Below, piece by piece: positions 34,557-48,800 of a stretch of DNA of 64,000 nt. The stretch lies in contig NC_092317.1 in assembly GCF_036785885.1 (NCBI RefSeq), positions 7,380,501 through 7,444,500 of the forward strand. The letters run 5' to 3'. The translations under genes and the position numbers were made by a program. How positions within the stretch are numbered: position 1 is the first letter of the stretch; each line of letters starts with the position of its first letter. The notes below the pieces were generated by a model. That model was not told where the DNA came from. It made no database searches and saw only the letters and a list, made by a program, of their open reading frames with translations. The DNA comes from Coffea arabica (Eukaryota; Streptophyta; Magnoliopsida; Gentianales; Rubiaceae).

Positions 34557-35876
34557 GGTAACAACTACAACAAAAGCGTCACAGCAAGTAAGCAAGCAAC
34601 ACAATCCATATCTTAACTACATACCAAAGATGCATTGACCAAAGAGTCAGACTATCACATGCTAATTCACATTAAAATAACCAACAAATCCACCTAGACC
34701 GTATCAGCTAAAATCGATAACAAATTTCTGCAGTTACTTAAACCATCATTTTGACTAGGATAATCATGTAAATCACATCCAGATAACATGTCTACAGCCC
34801 AACTACAACTACAACAGCAAAATGTCCTATAAAAAGTACATCCACGTCTTGAATGCATGTAAAAACAGCCTTCAGGAAGGTAATCAACATAACAAAAATT
34901 AGAAAATAGACTATTAGCTGCGATTGTTCTCTCACATGAAAACAGTGATGTGAACTTGAAGCGAAGAAAGATTCTCCTACTAATTCATTAACTTCAATGA
35001 ACAATTTCCACAAAACAAACATCCCTGTTCATTCACAGAAGTATGTCATATGTAAATTATCACGACGCATAGGGAAGCATTGGTATTACCCGAGAACAAA
35101 ATACACGCATGACTGGCAGTAGTCTAGAACCCAAACCCAAAAAATCTGAAAAAAAATCATAATCAACCCCAAACCAGAAAAGAAAGAGGGAAGAAAAAGG
35201 GACGAAGCTTGACTAAACCCTCTCCAAAGGCAAAAAAAAAAAAAAAACTTACTAACAGAGCACACCCATTCACCGAAAGTATTCATCTAACAAACCCTAA
35301 GCCCAGAAAACAAGGGAAAAAACGAAAGTCAATTTCCAAAAATACAAAACATGAGGGAAAAGTTGAGTAAAATCAATTTTCCAAGTTAACCACAAAAAAG
35401 CCAGTAGTTTTTTCAGATTAGATCATCAAAAAATTCTAGAAAAAAACCCAAAAATGCCAACTGCAGTCAAGTGAAGAGTAAAAACTCAGATCCAAACAAT
35501 ATCATTAGTTAAATCACTAAGATCTCACTAAAACTCACTCGAAAACCCAAAATAGAAATCACGTTACACCACAAAAATCCCAAAATCCACTAAATTACCT
35601 AGATTCCAAAGCACTCAAACCCCAGCAAAAACCCAGTAATTTTTACCCATTTTTTTTTTTACCTTAAAACCGCTGATAAAAACCCGCCTTTTTCCTCTCC
35701 TCTTCTTCCTACTTCACCACAGCCTTCTCCGCCAGTAGCAGAGCGGAAGATCTTCGCTATTTGGCTACTCTCTCCGACTGCAATGGTACCTCCTCGCCTT
35801 TTAGAGAGAGAAGAAGAAGAAAAGATGATAGTGGAGACCGTCTATGATGAGTCAGACGTACCCCTCTATTTATTTA
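34557..35876 (-). promoter_or_regulatory. AGO1: AGO1 5'UTR, leader intron and core promoter
   Basis: Reading the minus strand, a probable 5'UTR exon rich in CT and GA ends at 35663 (TTTTAAG|GTAAAA). An intron of about 1.1 kb runs to an acceptor at 34565-34566 (GTTGTAG), eight bases before the start codon. A TATA-like TAAATAAATAG lies at 35866-35876, so transcription may start near 35840. Exon edges are inferred from splice signals only. Confidence 0.5.
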
Positions 35877-36576
35877 CCCCCGAAAACACACACACACAGT
35901 AAAAAGTTTGGGAGTTGAGGATGGAAAAGAAAAGAAGAGAAAGGTTAGGTTGAAAAGAAAGGAAAAGAAAAAAAAAAGATTTTAATGTTGTTTTGAAATT
36001 TACGAAAAAAGAGAAAATAATTTTGGACATATTAATCAATAAAATTTTCATTAAATAACTTTTTAAGGATAAAACGGATAATTTACAAATTTTTTGTGGT
36101 TTTCTTCAGCTTTTCTTTGCTTTTTGCCCGATTTGGAATGAAAATTTTTTTTTAATGGTAACTCCTTCCAAGTTAATTTAATTCTTTTCTTTTTTATTTC
36201 ATTAAAACTCCCAAATGTTGAAAATACCTAACTTTTCTTCCCTTCTTTTCTTTTCGGCTCAAATCTTATCTCACAAACTAGCTTATGGTTGGATTAGTTA
36301 CGAAAATACCAAGGCAATCCCACTCCCTCTTCTGCACTTTATAGCAGTGTCTTCAATTATTCTTTTTTTGGTTAATTTAATTGGAGAAATAAAACTCAAA
36401 ATCCAAACCCTAAAAGTAAATTTTTTAGACATCTATATTTGATTGGTCATGTTTAGGGACTCATAAATATTATTTTCTTCAATTTCTTTCTATTAAATAT
36501 AGATCTTATGTTTGGAAAAACTCCCACTGCACATCTAACAATTATAATAGATTCAAAAGTATCCCTTAGATGTGTT

Positions 36577-36990
36577 CATTGAACTTTCTTTGAAGTCTGA
36601 TTTGTGTATGAATCCCTCTCTCATTAACAATTTTTCTTATATTTTGCCGCAACAAAACTTAGTCCTTAAGTTTATTGAACTTTTTTTGAAGTTTTTTTTA
36701 AGGAACTTTCTTTGAAGTTCCATTTATGTACGAATCCCTGTTTTATTAACAATTTTTCTTATAGTTTACCACAACAAAACTTAGTCCTTAAGTTTATCGA
36801 ACTTTATTCGAAGTTCGATTTGTGTATGAATCGATCTCTCTTATTAACAATTTTTCTTTTTATTTTGCCACAACAAAACTTAGTCCTTAAGTTTATTGAA
36901 CTTTCTTCGAAGTTTGATTTGTGTATGAATCTCTCTCTCATTAATAAATTTTCTTATATTTTGCCACAACAAAACTTAGTCCTTAAGTTT
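36577..36990 (+). repeat. Tandem array of four roughly 100-bp units
   Basis: The phrase 'caacaaaacttagtccttaa' occurs four times, near 36652, 36774, 36873 and 36969 (spacings about 122, 99 and 96 bp). Each is preceded by 'aacaatttttctta' and 'tgtatgaatc'. The first unit interval is longer because of an extra 'tttttttgaag' block. Units differ at several positions, so the array is not recent. Confidence 0.85.
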
Positions 36991-37559
36991 TTTTTTTTAA
37001 GAAAAAAGTTTGGGTGGGTTCGACTCCTCACTATCTTTTGTGAGGAAATAATTCATTCTTACCAACAGAGTCAACTTGCGTTTGACACTTACTCCTTAAG
37101 TTACAACACCTATTTATAGTGATGAATTGTGTTTATTAAAGAAAAAACATTGATTTATTTTGGTTGTGCTAGTTGAGCCCTTGTTATAATTGGACTCCCA
37201 AATTCAAAATTATATTTTGAACATGTTCTATGTGAGCTAATCGTGTAGTAGATGCTAACATATGCTTGTTCGCTGTGTTTTGTGCAGAAGATTTTTTTTT
37301 TTGGAAAACTTTTTAGAATTGCTATTATTTGAAATTTTTGTGAAAAATGAACTATAATAATTTGATACATATGAAATAATAAGATTATTAAATAATGTGC
37401 CCACGAAAAATATAATTTTTTTTTAGAAAAAAATGATAATTCAAACAAGGCATTAGTATTCGGTTGCCAGCCGGCTTGAAGGAAAAAAACATGCAGACTC
37501 CAGAGTCTCCACCTTTTGGTATTGCTTTCGGTTGCTTTCCAGTTTTTGGGTTGTAGGGG

Positions 37560-38060
37560 CCTGGGCTTGGACAGTTGGACTCTAGCGCATGGGATTCTTT
37601 GAACGGGCTGACGTGGATATTCCTATGGCGTTGACTAGGTAAGTGATGACATGGCAGAACACGTGGCGAGGGCTTAGATGTTGACTGGTGGATATGCCGT
37701 GTAGGATGATGACATGGAGGGTAAACCGTACGCGTGGAGGCCCACTTAGAAGCGTGGGGTAGCAAACGAGGCCATGGGTCACATGATGATTGGCGGCCAC
37801 GACCCATCTCGATTGCTGCAGATGAGAGAAAGCTTAGGCGCAGCAAGACATTAGCTTTCTCCACGCGCCCCAAACTATCGAGCTGGTACTACTCGCTCTT
37901 TCAGATCGACACGTGTAACAATTTCAGAAGGTCTCTTCGCTGTAAAGGAACAAAGATTGGTATATTTACGAGATTGCCATCACTGCATCGATCACGTTCC
38001 TACAGAAGAGAATGGCGATTGTGGGATACACTGATTGGCGAGAGAGTACGGATAGGGTCT
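37560..38060. other. GC-richer island with G-boxes, no recognised gene
   Basis: Clearly richer in G and C than its surroundings. It carries two CACGTG G-boxes (37660-37665 and 37910-37915) and other ACGTG/GCGTGG cores. Both strands have open frames (minus 37388-37873, plus 37734-38144), but neither shows a known domain or a protein-like composition. It could be an orphan promoter, a gene fossil or captured DNA. Confidence 0.4.
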
Positions 38061-40365
38061 CTACAGTGTTTTTTTTTTTGGTCACTTTATTTGTTCACAT
38101 TTAAGTACTTTTTTTCAGAGATGGTACAATGTTTATTTTTTTAGTTTAATCAAAGTCATTAATTTATGCTCCTAGTATGTACTAGAGCGGCATATATTTT
38201 TTTTTCCGCAATTGGGCAAAAATAATTTTATCCTTCTACAATATCAATGACAACATATTAATTAATAATCAATCTGTCAAACAAGTGCCCTGTGACACTC
38301 GTTAAGATGGTGTTATATTTTTGAAATATAAGATTAATTTTGAAAAGTAAATAAATACAAGAGAAAGTATATAAAATTAAATAAATAAATTATATAAATA
38401 CAAGGAAAAATACTAATTGTAGATATATGTCTATATATATATATATATATAATAGGTTAGGTGAATGTTAAATCTATTACCACGTGCTCTTACGACACTG
38501 GTTAGAAAAATCCATTAATAATATACTAGACACTTTAGTTGTCAAGAAACGTACGGAAAAGGTGAGACACGTCCTTGGACTGTGGAACCTATAGATTTAC
38601 AAGTACTTTGAAATAAAAAATTGATAAATAAGCAACTAAAAAAGTTTTACTAGTAAAAGCACATATAATATGATTTATAATCCGCACAATTTTATGAAGT
38701 TTTATCAAATAATATGCTAATATGGAAATATATCTTCATCAAAGATCAGAAAAATGAAATAATAAACATTTATCTTTCTATAAATGCTAATATCTCATGA
38801 ACAGTGTTTTTGGCTCTGTTTGGTTGATGTTTAATTGACCATAGCTCAAAATAGAATGCCTTAAAATGTTTTAAATACTCTACCAAGGTGGCATTTTTTT
38901 TCTACTTCACATGTACAAATAAGTAAAAATGTAACACGTCAATGGATTCACCAACCGGTAATATTTATGGATACAACAAAAATTTGGATAGACCTGAATT
39001 TGTAAATCGCGTAGTTCAATAAATGTCACATTTTCAATTTTTGAATCAGCGATATAGTGTGACAAAATTTGAATCACACGGTCTATATAAGCTGGGTGTT
39101 ATTTGTGGATACACTGTATTATACTAGTATTATATTATATAGTACTAGTTTAATTTATTTTCATTTATAATCTACAACTTTCTTTATTCTGCTACACCCC
39201 AAGTAAACTTTTGGCCTTAGTGCATTAATATATCAAAGGAATGGCGCAATGACTAGTGGGTAGTGGGTGGTGACAACTCTCCCTCGCATGATTGCCCTTT
39301 TGGCTATAATTGTTAACACTATTAGTAGGGTCCCAGCTGGTGAAATGGGGACATGGCCAATCCAATTCTGATCTCTGAATATACACTACTGACCAAGTGA
39401 CCAGCTTAATTAAAGGGCACGGAGAGAGAAGGTGCAATTTTGATTTGCACTTGGAATAGGGGAAAAAATCAGAAAAAGGAGTCAAGCCTTGGAATGAACA
39501 GAGACGGCATTAACTAAGCATCTTTCGATGATTTGTCTCCTTTCATTTTTCGTTTTTAGTGTCTGTATTTAAGGAAAAAGTCACAAGAACATGTTTAAGA
39601 TTCTACACCATTTGTTAAACAACAAATGTTTTTTTTTTTGGTTTGTAACAATTAGCTCAGCAATGCTTTTGAAAACTTCCTGGTTTGTTGATATATAGTA
39701 CTTGTTTGTCCGTTTCATTTTGTAGAATTCTTCGGTTCGTACCATTATTAAATGTCCTGTTTGAATTGCTATTTTTTTTACTTTTTTTATTAAAAAAAAG
39801 TACTGTAACAATTTAACGTGTGTGAGATAAAAATATAACTGAGAACATAAAAAGTATTAAAAATTTTTCATGAAAAAACTGCAATCTAAACTAGGCTCTA
39901 CGAGCCTTCTTCCATTGTTTTAAATTCCTTCATCCTAATTGTAAACATTTACTCTTAGCATCGAAACTTTGTATAAAAGTATGAAGGTATGATATGGACT
40001 ATGGATGTCTAGATTTCAGAATTTTCTTGTACTCGTATTTGGATTTAATTATTCCCTTAAATATAATTGGATGAAAGTCCCATAGACATCTTTTAATTTA
40101 AACGATGACATCGAGTCTTTACTTGGACCAATGATAGCTTAAACAAAGGAATCATTTGATAAGTGTACCACAATCGAATGCATGGATAGGTCATAGGTGT
40201 TTCAAATAAAAAAGGTATTCTTTTCGAGCACCATTGCTATTGTGTTTAATAAATTTGTTGCCACTTTTCATACAATATAAAATTTACTTTTATAATAATC
40301 ACCTTTGTTCCTACTTACTACTTTTTAATGGTGAGAGTTGAATTATATATATATATATATATATA

Positions 40366-40521
40366 TGGATTAATCTTTCATACACTGACAGTGTATACAT
40401 TATCAGCGTTGGATGAATGACAACTATACAGAATTTGAATTTAAAATTTAATTTTTGCACATATGTCATGGATTTAATGGTGATAGTGTATGCACTGTCA
40501 GTGTCTATAAGATTTACTATA
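40366..40521. mobile_element. MITE with about 40-bp terminal inverted repeats
   Basis: The left end (40366-40405, with 'cactgacagtgtatacatta') is the diverged reverse complement of the right end (40481-40521, with 'gtatgcactgtcagtgtc'). The total is about 156 bp with no coding capacity. TA runs flank it on both sides, consistent with TA target preference as in Stowaway/mariner elements; the exact duplication is hidden by the TA runs. Confidence 0.7.
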
Positions 40522-42831
40522 TATATATATATCAAATTCAAGTTTCTTTCAAGTCCCAATTAATCAATTATGAATTTTGCATGTGAATCCATTAGTAAGA
40601 ATTTCAGATATTCATTGACACGATGCTGTGGAGTTAACAAGAAGGTGTCAAGTTCAATATATTCTTTTCATGATTTCCAACAAACACAGTAGTGTCTCTC
40701 TTTTTGCTCCAAAAAACACACAATTGTTTTTCCCTTCTTGTTGTATGTGTGTGTTTGTTGGGGGGTGAAAGTGAAACACACAAAGATTGGAGGTAATGAC
40801 AGATCACAGCTCAGTCAATTTTGGGTTCGTTGCATTTGTCTTCTTTTTTTTTTGTTTGAGAGGAAAGGCATTAGATATCATGAAATCCACCTTTCCTGAT
40901 GGCAGGAAAAAGAAGTCCAAAAGTTACTAAAGATATGATGAACATATGCCAATGGTGGAAGATTACTACAGATGAAAGCAACCAAGCACTTGATTGCTGT
41001 CAATCAGTGGAATCCATGCATGTTCAGAAAATTGTTTTCATGGTTCATATGCTCGAACACATTGCAAAGCGCCTGGCAAGGACTCTTTTAACTTAAAGCT
41101 ATGAATAGATTTTACTTGTCAGGAAAGAATCGAAGAAAAGATGCAGAAGTAGGATAAATTGATAGAGAGGTCTAATGGGATGAAGAAGATAGGCAGACAT
41201 AGAAAACTTTCGTGGATGTCAGCCTTTTTCTAAATATATAAATATCGGCATAGAACAAGAATTGAGGACAGATACACGAGAAAGGAAGAACATAGTGGGA
41301 ATAACAAGAATTGGGATGTTTGTATATGGTTAGGTGTCACGAACGTGTGGAAAAATCAAAGACATATATAAAGAAGGGAGAAAATTGTAGGAATAGCAAC
41401 CGTCCAAAAGTTAAATACGATGCCTATTGTTGATGATTTTGAGGCAGAAAACATATGTGATGGGATGTTTTCTGTCGTGAAAAACCCTTATTTCCTCATA
41501 GGCTTTTCTTTGAGGAATTTGCTTAGGGGCATGGGCTGGGTGCATGCATCCCTGTCGATGCTGCATTCTCTCTCTCTCTTTGCGGTAGGAAAAAATTTGG
41601 GGGGTTCACCTCTAGTCATCGTCATAGATTCACACGTAGTCTTGTTTGGAAGCCAAGTTTTTTACGAAGTTTATCTGTTACAAGTTTTTTAAAAACTTTA
41701 TTTAGTTCCAGCAATCTCAAAAAACTTTTCAAAATTTTTAAACTAATGTACTTCAAAATATTCAAAAAAATACACTCTACACTTTAAAATTTTTTTAAAA
41801 AACTTCTACAGCAACGTACAATAAAATTATAGACAAACACTAAAAAAACTCACATTTCAAACGGTTAGATCGCTCACAAACACATTTCTGATATCGACAG
41901 CGAAATTTAAATACATGTGATCTTTTGTGAAGAAGTGGCTCGTGTTTATCAACTGAACCAACTTGTGTTGACGCATTTTTTCCTCTTTTAAGTGAAGTGA
42001 CCTTGGGAGGAGGTAGGAACAAGTTAAAAGGTATCGTCTAGTGGCCTAATAGTTTGTTGGTTTGGCGTACACGAAAAGGGAGCAAGCGTAGTCATTCTTA
42101 GGTAGGGGTCACCGAGTGATTGCAGATTATTTTGTTGTTAGTCTTAATCAATGGGGACTCGGACTCACATCGGTCTCGCCATCGCTATTGCTTCTTAAGA
42201 AAAACGCACAATATGTAAACTCCAGATAAAAAGTAGCAAATTTTGAAAAACTACGCTCAATTGATAGAGACATTTAATTGACTGATGAAAAGTTTGTTAG
42301 TTCCAAACCCTCATCCTAACCTTTTGTCCTCCTAAGGTTAAAGTCTGAAATGAGCAGAAGGAGCAAAAAAGAATGCGTGCAAGACCTTAAAACATGGGAA
42401 GTTTGGGCCAGCTAGCATAGCACAAGGCCCAAGTCTCAAAAGAGACAAAGAACATCAAATCATGTCGAAAAGGTTTGAGCGCTTAATTTGGGCTATATCT
42501 ATAAAATGTTGACTCGTTTGTGGAAAAAAAAAGCTGAATTTGGGCTATAAAGAAAAGAAGAATAGAGGAAAGCGTTGATGAAACAAAAGCGAGAGCCCAA
42601 AATGGCATATTTAACCGACACAGCACGAAACCATTTCAGGCCCAAATTAACTAATCATAAACATTAATTCATAATCTCTAAAGTATTGGTACTAATCTAT
42701 TTACAAAATTAAGCAGAGGAGGAAAGCAAACTGAGGTTTTAGGAGGGTTTATATAACTGTCTATGAACAAGCTGCTTTCATTCAATTCTTTTTGGCAATA
42801 CTGAGAAAAAGAAAAAAAGGGCTCAATCAAG

Positions 42832-45800
42832 ATGGTAGCAAACGAGGACCTCCATAATCAACCTCAATGGTACTTAATGCATTTTTTTTCCTTAAATATA
42901 TTGAAGTTATAAACATGTTTATGTTTTGATTTTGATGTTAATGGTGGTATCGTTTATGCAATTCAGGTCAGGAATCGATAAACAGTTTCTTGCTGCCCCT
43001 GTAAAGTCTGCTGTGGACAAATTCCAGCTACTTCCCGAGTTTTTGAAGGTACTTGTTGCTTTATTTTTAAAGGGCTTTTGATTTTCTGTTGCTGAAGTTT
43101 TGCTCTTTGACTCCTTTCGCTTTCCCTTTATTTTTATTGCAACTGTTGAAAAGACAGGCAAAAAATAAAAAGAATACCAATTTATGTGTTTAAATTCCTG
43201 GTTTGTCGTTTTTTATTGGTAAAAATTTCAATTTTGCACTCCAAATGCCAAGGCCGTGTCGATGCAATTTGAATTTGGTAAAAGTTTCAAAACGAAAGAA
43301 AAGGGTATTTTGTTACATTGGAATGTAAATCTTTACTAAATAAAAGGAGAATTTTGAAGGAGAAACACTATTTTAACATGTTTTACCTGAAAAACTGACA
43401 TTTATTTTTGTAAAAACGTGAATGGAAGTTTTAAGAACATTTTTGTTTGAGTCAGGTGGCAATTTTAGGTAAGTTGTTTCTTTCTAATTATAATGCAAAA
43501 TGGTACTATAGTTGTGGTAAATTTCTTGGCATTGTAGGTGAGAGGGTTGGTGAAGCAGCATTTGGATTCCTTCAATTACTTTGTTAGGACGGAGATAAAA
43601 AAGATTGTGCATGCAAACAATGAAATCAGATCATCGAAAAAGGATGAAAATGTTTACCTAAGGTGAAAATGGTGTCCAATTCTCACTTTTTATTATAAAG
43701 TTAAAAGTTTTATCAGTTTTTCTTTGATTGAAGTTTAAAGAGTTATTGTGTTTCTTTGTCTCTGTCTTCCATTTGTTCTGATTGTGAAAGATACAAAGAT
43801 GTGCGCATTGGCGAGCCCTCAATGATAATTGATGGTGTAACAGAAAAGCTCAGTCCACACAAGTGTCGCCTCTCTGATACTACGTAAGTATCTGAAACTT
43901 GAAGACATACATTTAGCTTTTGTTCAGTGAGACAAGGTTTCGAAACAACAGACTTATGGAGCTTTAAATTAGCTTCTGACTATCATAAAGCTTATAGAAG
44001 AGGAGAAAGTTCATTCTATCACCTTATCTTGTTTTAATTCTAAATTATAGCTCAAAAGTACTTTTGCTATGTAGATTTACAGAGATTGCATCTACATCTA
44101 ACTTGCACTAGTTTAATGATGCCCTAAGGAGTTTGCTTTAGGATGTATTGATGAATGGGAAGAACAATCCAAGTATATTGCTGTTGTTGTGAGTTTTTGG
44201 AATAGAGTGAAAGTTTCGTTATGTTTTATGTTTTATTTTTTAGAAAAGTATCCAATGGAATTTGTTGTCATGTTATTTCACATTGCTATGAATAAACTAA
44301 CATTAATGGCAGATTATTTGACTTCTGTCAGTACTGCTCTGTTGGATCCAGAGCTTTTAGAGGAACTCATTTGATGGGACATTAGTCAAGTTGACTTCAG
44401 GAGGAGTCCTAAGTGGCTTGGCTGAACCTATTTAGACATGCTCTGTGGTTCAAGTTCAGGGTTCAACGCAAGTGGAATGAAATTGACATGTGTTTGACAG
44501 TTTCTTTCGAACCTCTTTGCTATTTTAATTTAAGACAATATCCATTATTTCTCTTTTTGATTAAGCAATGAGTTTTGATTTCCAAAATTAGAAGTAGCTT
44601 CAGAGACTGATATGCAGCACATAAATATACTTGATATATCTTGTAGTGGTTCTCTTTTATCTGGGGCCACGTGGTGTGAGATTCCTTTTGATGCACGGAG
44701 GGGAAGATGAAAAACATGATCAATGTAATACTTCATTACTACAGTTGGGTGACTATGGATCTGCACTGAGGCTGACCAGTGTGAGAAAGGTTCTTAAGCA
44801 GGGGGAGACATGTTCTCAAGTAGGATGAGTGTGGCATTGGTACCAATTTGCATTTACTTGGGGATCTTTTGCTTGCCCATTTGACTCCTCAGCCTCTTGC
44901 CTTTTGTTCTTTGGGTGAAATTTTGTAGTTACAGTTACAGTGTGTGTTATTCTGCAGCATATACTGAATTTCATGAATCAAGTGGTTCTTAATTTATGTA
45001 TCAAAACATGTGGGATATATGATCATGATGATCTCCAATTAGGGTTTCCTTTCAGATAGATACTCAGCTGAAAGTTTGAACTTGTTCCTCCAATTCTTTT
45101 TGTTATTATACTCAAATTTCTGGCTTCTGAGGGTAGTCGCATCGTAATTTTAACATTTTCCTTCAATTGATTTCTTTCTCTTATGGTTGCTATAAACTTC
45201 AGTTATGCAGCTCCAATATTGGTAACAATAGAATATACTACTGGGAGTGGTCAAAATACTTCCGTACAAACGAAGGTACTTTTTTGACGTCTGAGATTTC
45301 TGACAATGACAGTAAGGCACATCTTTTTGTACGTAAAATTAATTTTTTTATTTGCAGAAAGATGTTGTTATTGGAAGGATGCCTATCATGCTGAGAAGTT
45401 GTTGCTGTGTTTTGTATGGAAAGGATGAAGAAGAACTGGCAAGGCTTGGTAAGTTTTCTCTTTTCCAAGAAAGATGTAGCTCTTTGTCTGAACAAACTTG
45501 GCATGTTAGTGGACAATGACTGCACAATTACTGGCTTCCCGGATTCATTGTAGGTGAGTGCCCACTTGATCCAGGAGGCTATTTTGTTATCAAAGGAACA
45601 GAGAAGGTGATATTCTTCTGCCTTGGTAGTTTATTTTCAGTGAGTATATCGTCAGTTGTGGTGCTAAATCTGATGAACTGTACCAGGTGATTTTAATTCA
45701 AGAACAGCTTTCAAAGAACAGGATAATTATTGATGCGGATAAGAAGGGCTGGTGAGTATTTTACAATTCTCAAGTTGTTGTTTACTGTTCATTTTTGGTT

Positions 45801-48800
45801 TAATCCTCCCTTTGTGTGTTCTCATTTAAACCCTTTTGTTCTTGTGTTTTTCTTTTATCAATAATTGTTGATTTCTTGCTTCAAAGTTTTGATTGGGTTT
45901 TGTGAATGCTAAGTCTCATTTGCTTGGTTGAAATCATTGTATAATTTGTGTCTGGCTTGTGATCCTGGGGCATATAGGCTTCTGTATGCCTTGATTAGTA
46001 TGAACTTTTTTGCTTACTAATGTTTATACAGTTTTACTTAAATTCTTTGCTTACAAACTCCACCTTTTAGTGAAAAGAGACTCATTTATGTTTGAGGTGC
46101 TTGAGAACTTCAGGGAACTTTTGAAATTTTTTATGCTTAGTGTTTTCAATTTTAGTATATCTTCTCATGTTTCAAATGATAGAACCTGCAACTTAGATAG
46201 CTTAGTTAAACTGTCAGACCATGCAGATCTCATTCACTTTCTTTACTTGAATCATTTTATTTGCAGTGTATTATCTTTGTTTATTCTCTTGACCAAACAA
46301 ACCTGAAATTTTTAGGAATAATTCACTTGTCAAAAGTCACACTTTTAGCATTTGTGTATATGGATTAGTGTGCTTTAAAATAACGAATTCAATCCTATGT
46401 TTATCATTCGTCTCTTACTATTCTAACGAATTTATTGTTGATTTCAGAGCAAAGAGTAACATTATAAACATTGGACTTTAATTTTGAGTTTAATGCATTG
46501 AATCAGCAATATGTTCATTCACTTAAAATCTGGAATCACCAAGAAAAATAGCTGTATATATTTCTATTAATCTTTCATAAGTTGAATAATTCTTATTTTA
46601 CGTTTTTTAAAAAATTTGTATTCTGTTTTAACCTTTGCATGTATCTGTTTGGCCGATTATTTCTTCTGCAGTGTGCAAGCATCTGTTACTAGCAGTACTG
46701 CAGCTACAAAAAGTAAAACAGTCATCAAAATGGAGAAGGAGAAGATATATCTATACCTTAATCAGTTTAAAAGCAAGGTTATTCTTCCACCTTACTATTA
46801 GAGTATGTTTAGGTTAGAGAATCACTCAACAACAAAGAAAAAACGAAACATATGGTGTGGAAAAGGGCTGTGGTGGAAAAGAATGTAAACAATTACTAAT
46901 TTTTTTTCTGGAATCAAGGTTATTTGATGTCTATATGCAAATGATTGATTGAAATGGTCTTCTTTTTTGTTCTGTCCAATTTTGGCAAGGATAGGAAATT
47001 ATGCTCCATTAACTAAGCTATCCTACTGTCTCTCTCTCCATGTTCTTCCATTTGCTTTTCACCTCTCACAAGACTGACCTAAACATTAAGAGCTGCGTGC
47101 TCCTATTCCTACTAAATTTCTTTCATTCCAATTATAACCACCCAAATATCTCTAAATTTTTATAGTATATTCTGCTTATTACCGTTTGCGTTGTCTTTCA
47201 AACTTCCTTTTGCAGGTTCCTATAATGGTGGTTATGAAGGCCATGGGCATGGAGAGTGATCAGGAGGTTGTCCAAATGATTGGAAGAGATCCACGTTATA
47301 GTGCATTGCTGTTGCCTTCCATTGAGGTAGAACAGTACATGATATTTATTGTTTTAATTGATGTCCATTATAAATATACCTCCTGCAGTTCTATTTTCCT
47401 TCCACCTCTGTGCTATAGATATTTTATTCTCTCCCTTTTTGGGCATATTTTAGTTCTTAGTTTCCAGTGTGGGATATTCCCAAGTCGACTTCACTTTCAT
47501 TCTAAATAATTTGAGCTTTTTTGGCCTGTATACTATGTCCTTTTGAGAGGGCATGGTGTATGGAAATCTGTTAGTCTATTTAACCTTGTGAAACTTATTC
47601 TAGTTGCAAGATAGACTCAATGTTGTAACATCAACCCTGTACTTTTGCAGAATTAATGAGATAAAATAGTTTAATTAGTTTTCTTTTCATGTGTTATTTC
47701 CTCAAGAGTTAGACAGACAACCAAGAAATGCTTTAAGGTCAAGAGTGTTATGATGACAAACTTTCTATGTCTTGTGTTTCAACTATCATCATCTTCTATG
47801 AATATTTAGATTCTCAATGGATGTTTCTTTAATTATTTTTTTAGTCTTCATACTTTAGAAATTCTCAATTGTGTTCTAATGCATTATTCGTTTCAGGAAT
47901 GTGCAAAAGCAAATGTATATACACAACACCATGCCCTGGAATACCTTGAGAAGCAGGTTTGCTTTCTTGGTGGATTTCTGGAGATTTGCCATCAATATTT
48001 TCATCTCTTGTTGGATGCCAAATTACTTTTACATTAAAAAAAATTCTGTTTTCCAGTTTTCCGAATGCATTGCTTCAAAATTTCCATTAAGATGGAATAA
48101 GAAAATTGGGGAGATTAAAATGAGTACTTGATTTTAAACGCAAAGCAGATGTGGGTTGTTTTCTCCTTGGAGTGGAGTTTATTTGTTGTGGCAAAGGGTT
48201 TAAAGATCTCCTGAGCTGATCTCTCTTCATGAGAAATAGAAGTGCAGGAGGAATTGGGAACCATTCTTTGGATGTCATTTCTGGTTATGTTTTGACTGTG
48301 AGGGGAAGAAATTTTTTTTATATCAAACAGAAATCTTTAGAACCCTTGTTACTCAGGATGCAGAATTTATATAGCAAACTTTTTTTTTTCTGGTTCGTTG
48401 CACTGCAGTAATAAATTATGAAATGGTGCTTTATGGTATAACTTTTTTTTTGAGTGGGTTTTTATCTCTGGTGCCATTGATAGAGCATTTTGCTAAGCCC
48501 TTCCAGGGAGAAGAAATGGCAAAGTTGGTAGGAGAAAAAGCAACAAGCCACTTGCTCAACTAGTTTATGAGACCAGATTTATTTTTTTCTGGTTCATTGC
48601 ACTCCAGTAATAAATTATGAAATGGAGCTTTATGTTATAACTTATTTTTGAGTGGGTTTTTATCTCTGGTGCCATTGATAGAGCATTTGGGGAGAAGAAA
48701 CAGCAAAGTTGGTAGGAGAAAAAGCAGCTAGCCACTTGCTCGTCTAGTTTATGAGACCAGATTTAGGTGTGAAACTAGGTTCCTTGGAACATAACAATTG

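Larger units (their letters stand above)
35877..42831. other. Intergenic region between divergent AGO1 and NRPC2
   Basis: About 7 kb, AT-rich, with no gene I can support. It holds a tandem array at 36577-36990, a GC-richer island with G-boxes at about 37560-38060, TA microsatellites near 38431-38450 and 40345-40365, a MITE at 40366-40521, and repeated T/A-rich phrases around 41680-41800. Small open frames at 40899-41096 and 41420-41692 have no recognisable motif. The last few hundred bases are the NRPC2 promoter and 5'UTR. Confidence 0.55.

Noticed and set aside
34169-34616. Plus-strand open frames opposite AGO1 exon 1
   Set aside because: They are shadows of the Gly/Gln-rich AGO1 N-terminus, which is GC-rich and free of stops in several frames.
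36712-37119. 135-codon frame with a repeated peptide
   Set aside because: It is produced by the tandem DNA array; codon use and T-richness are those of intergenic DNA.
37388-37873. 161-codon minus-strand frame in the GC-richer island
   Set aside because: Composition is Pro/His/Ser-rich without any motif, and the opposite strand is also open, which is expected from base composition.
40899-41096. 65-codon frame MAGKRSPKV...
   Set aside because: No splice partners, no family and AT-rich surroundings; too short to support as a gene.
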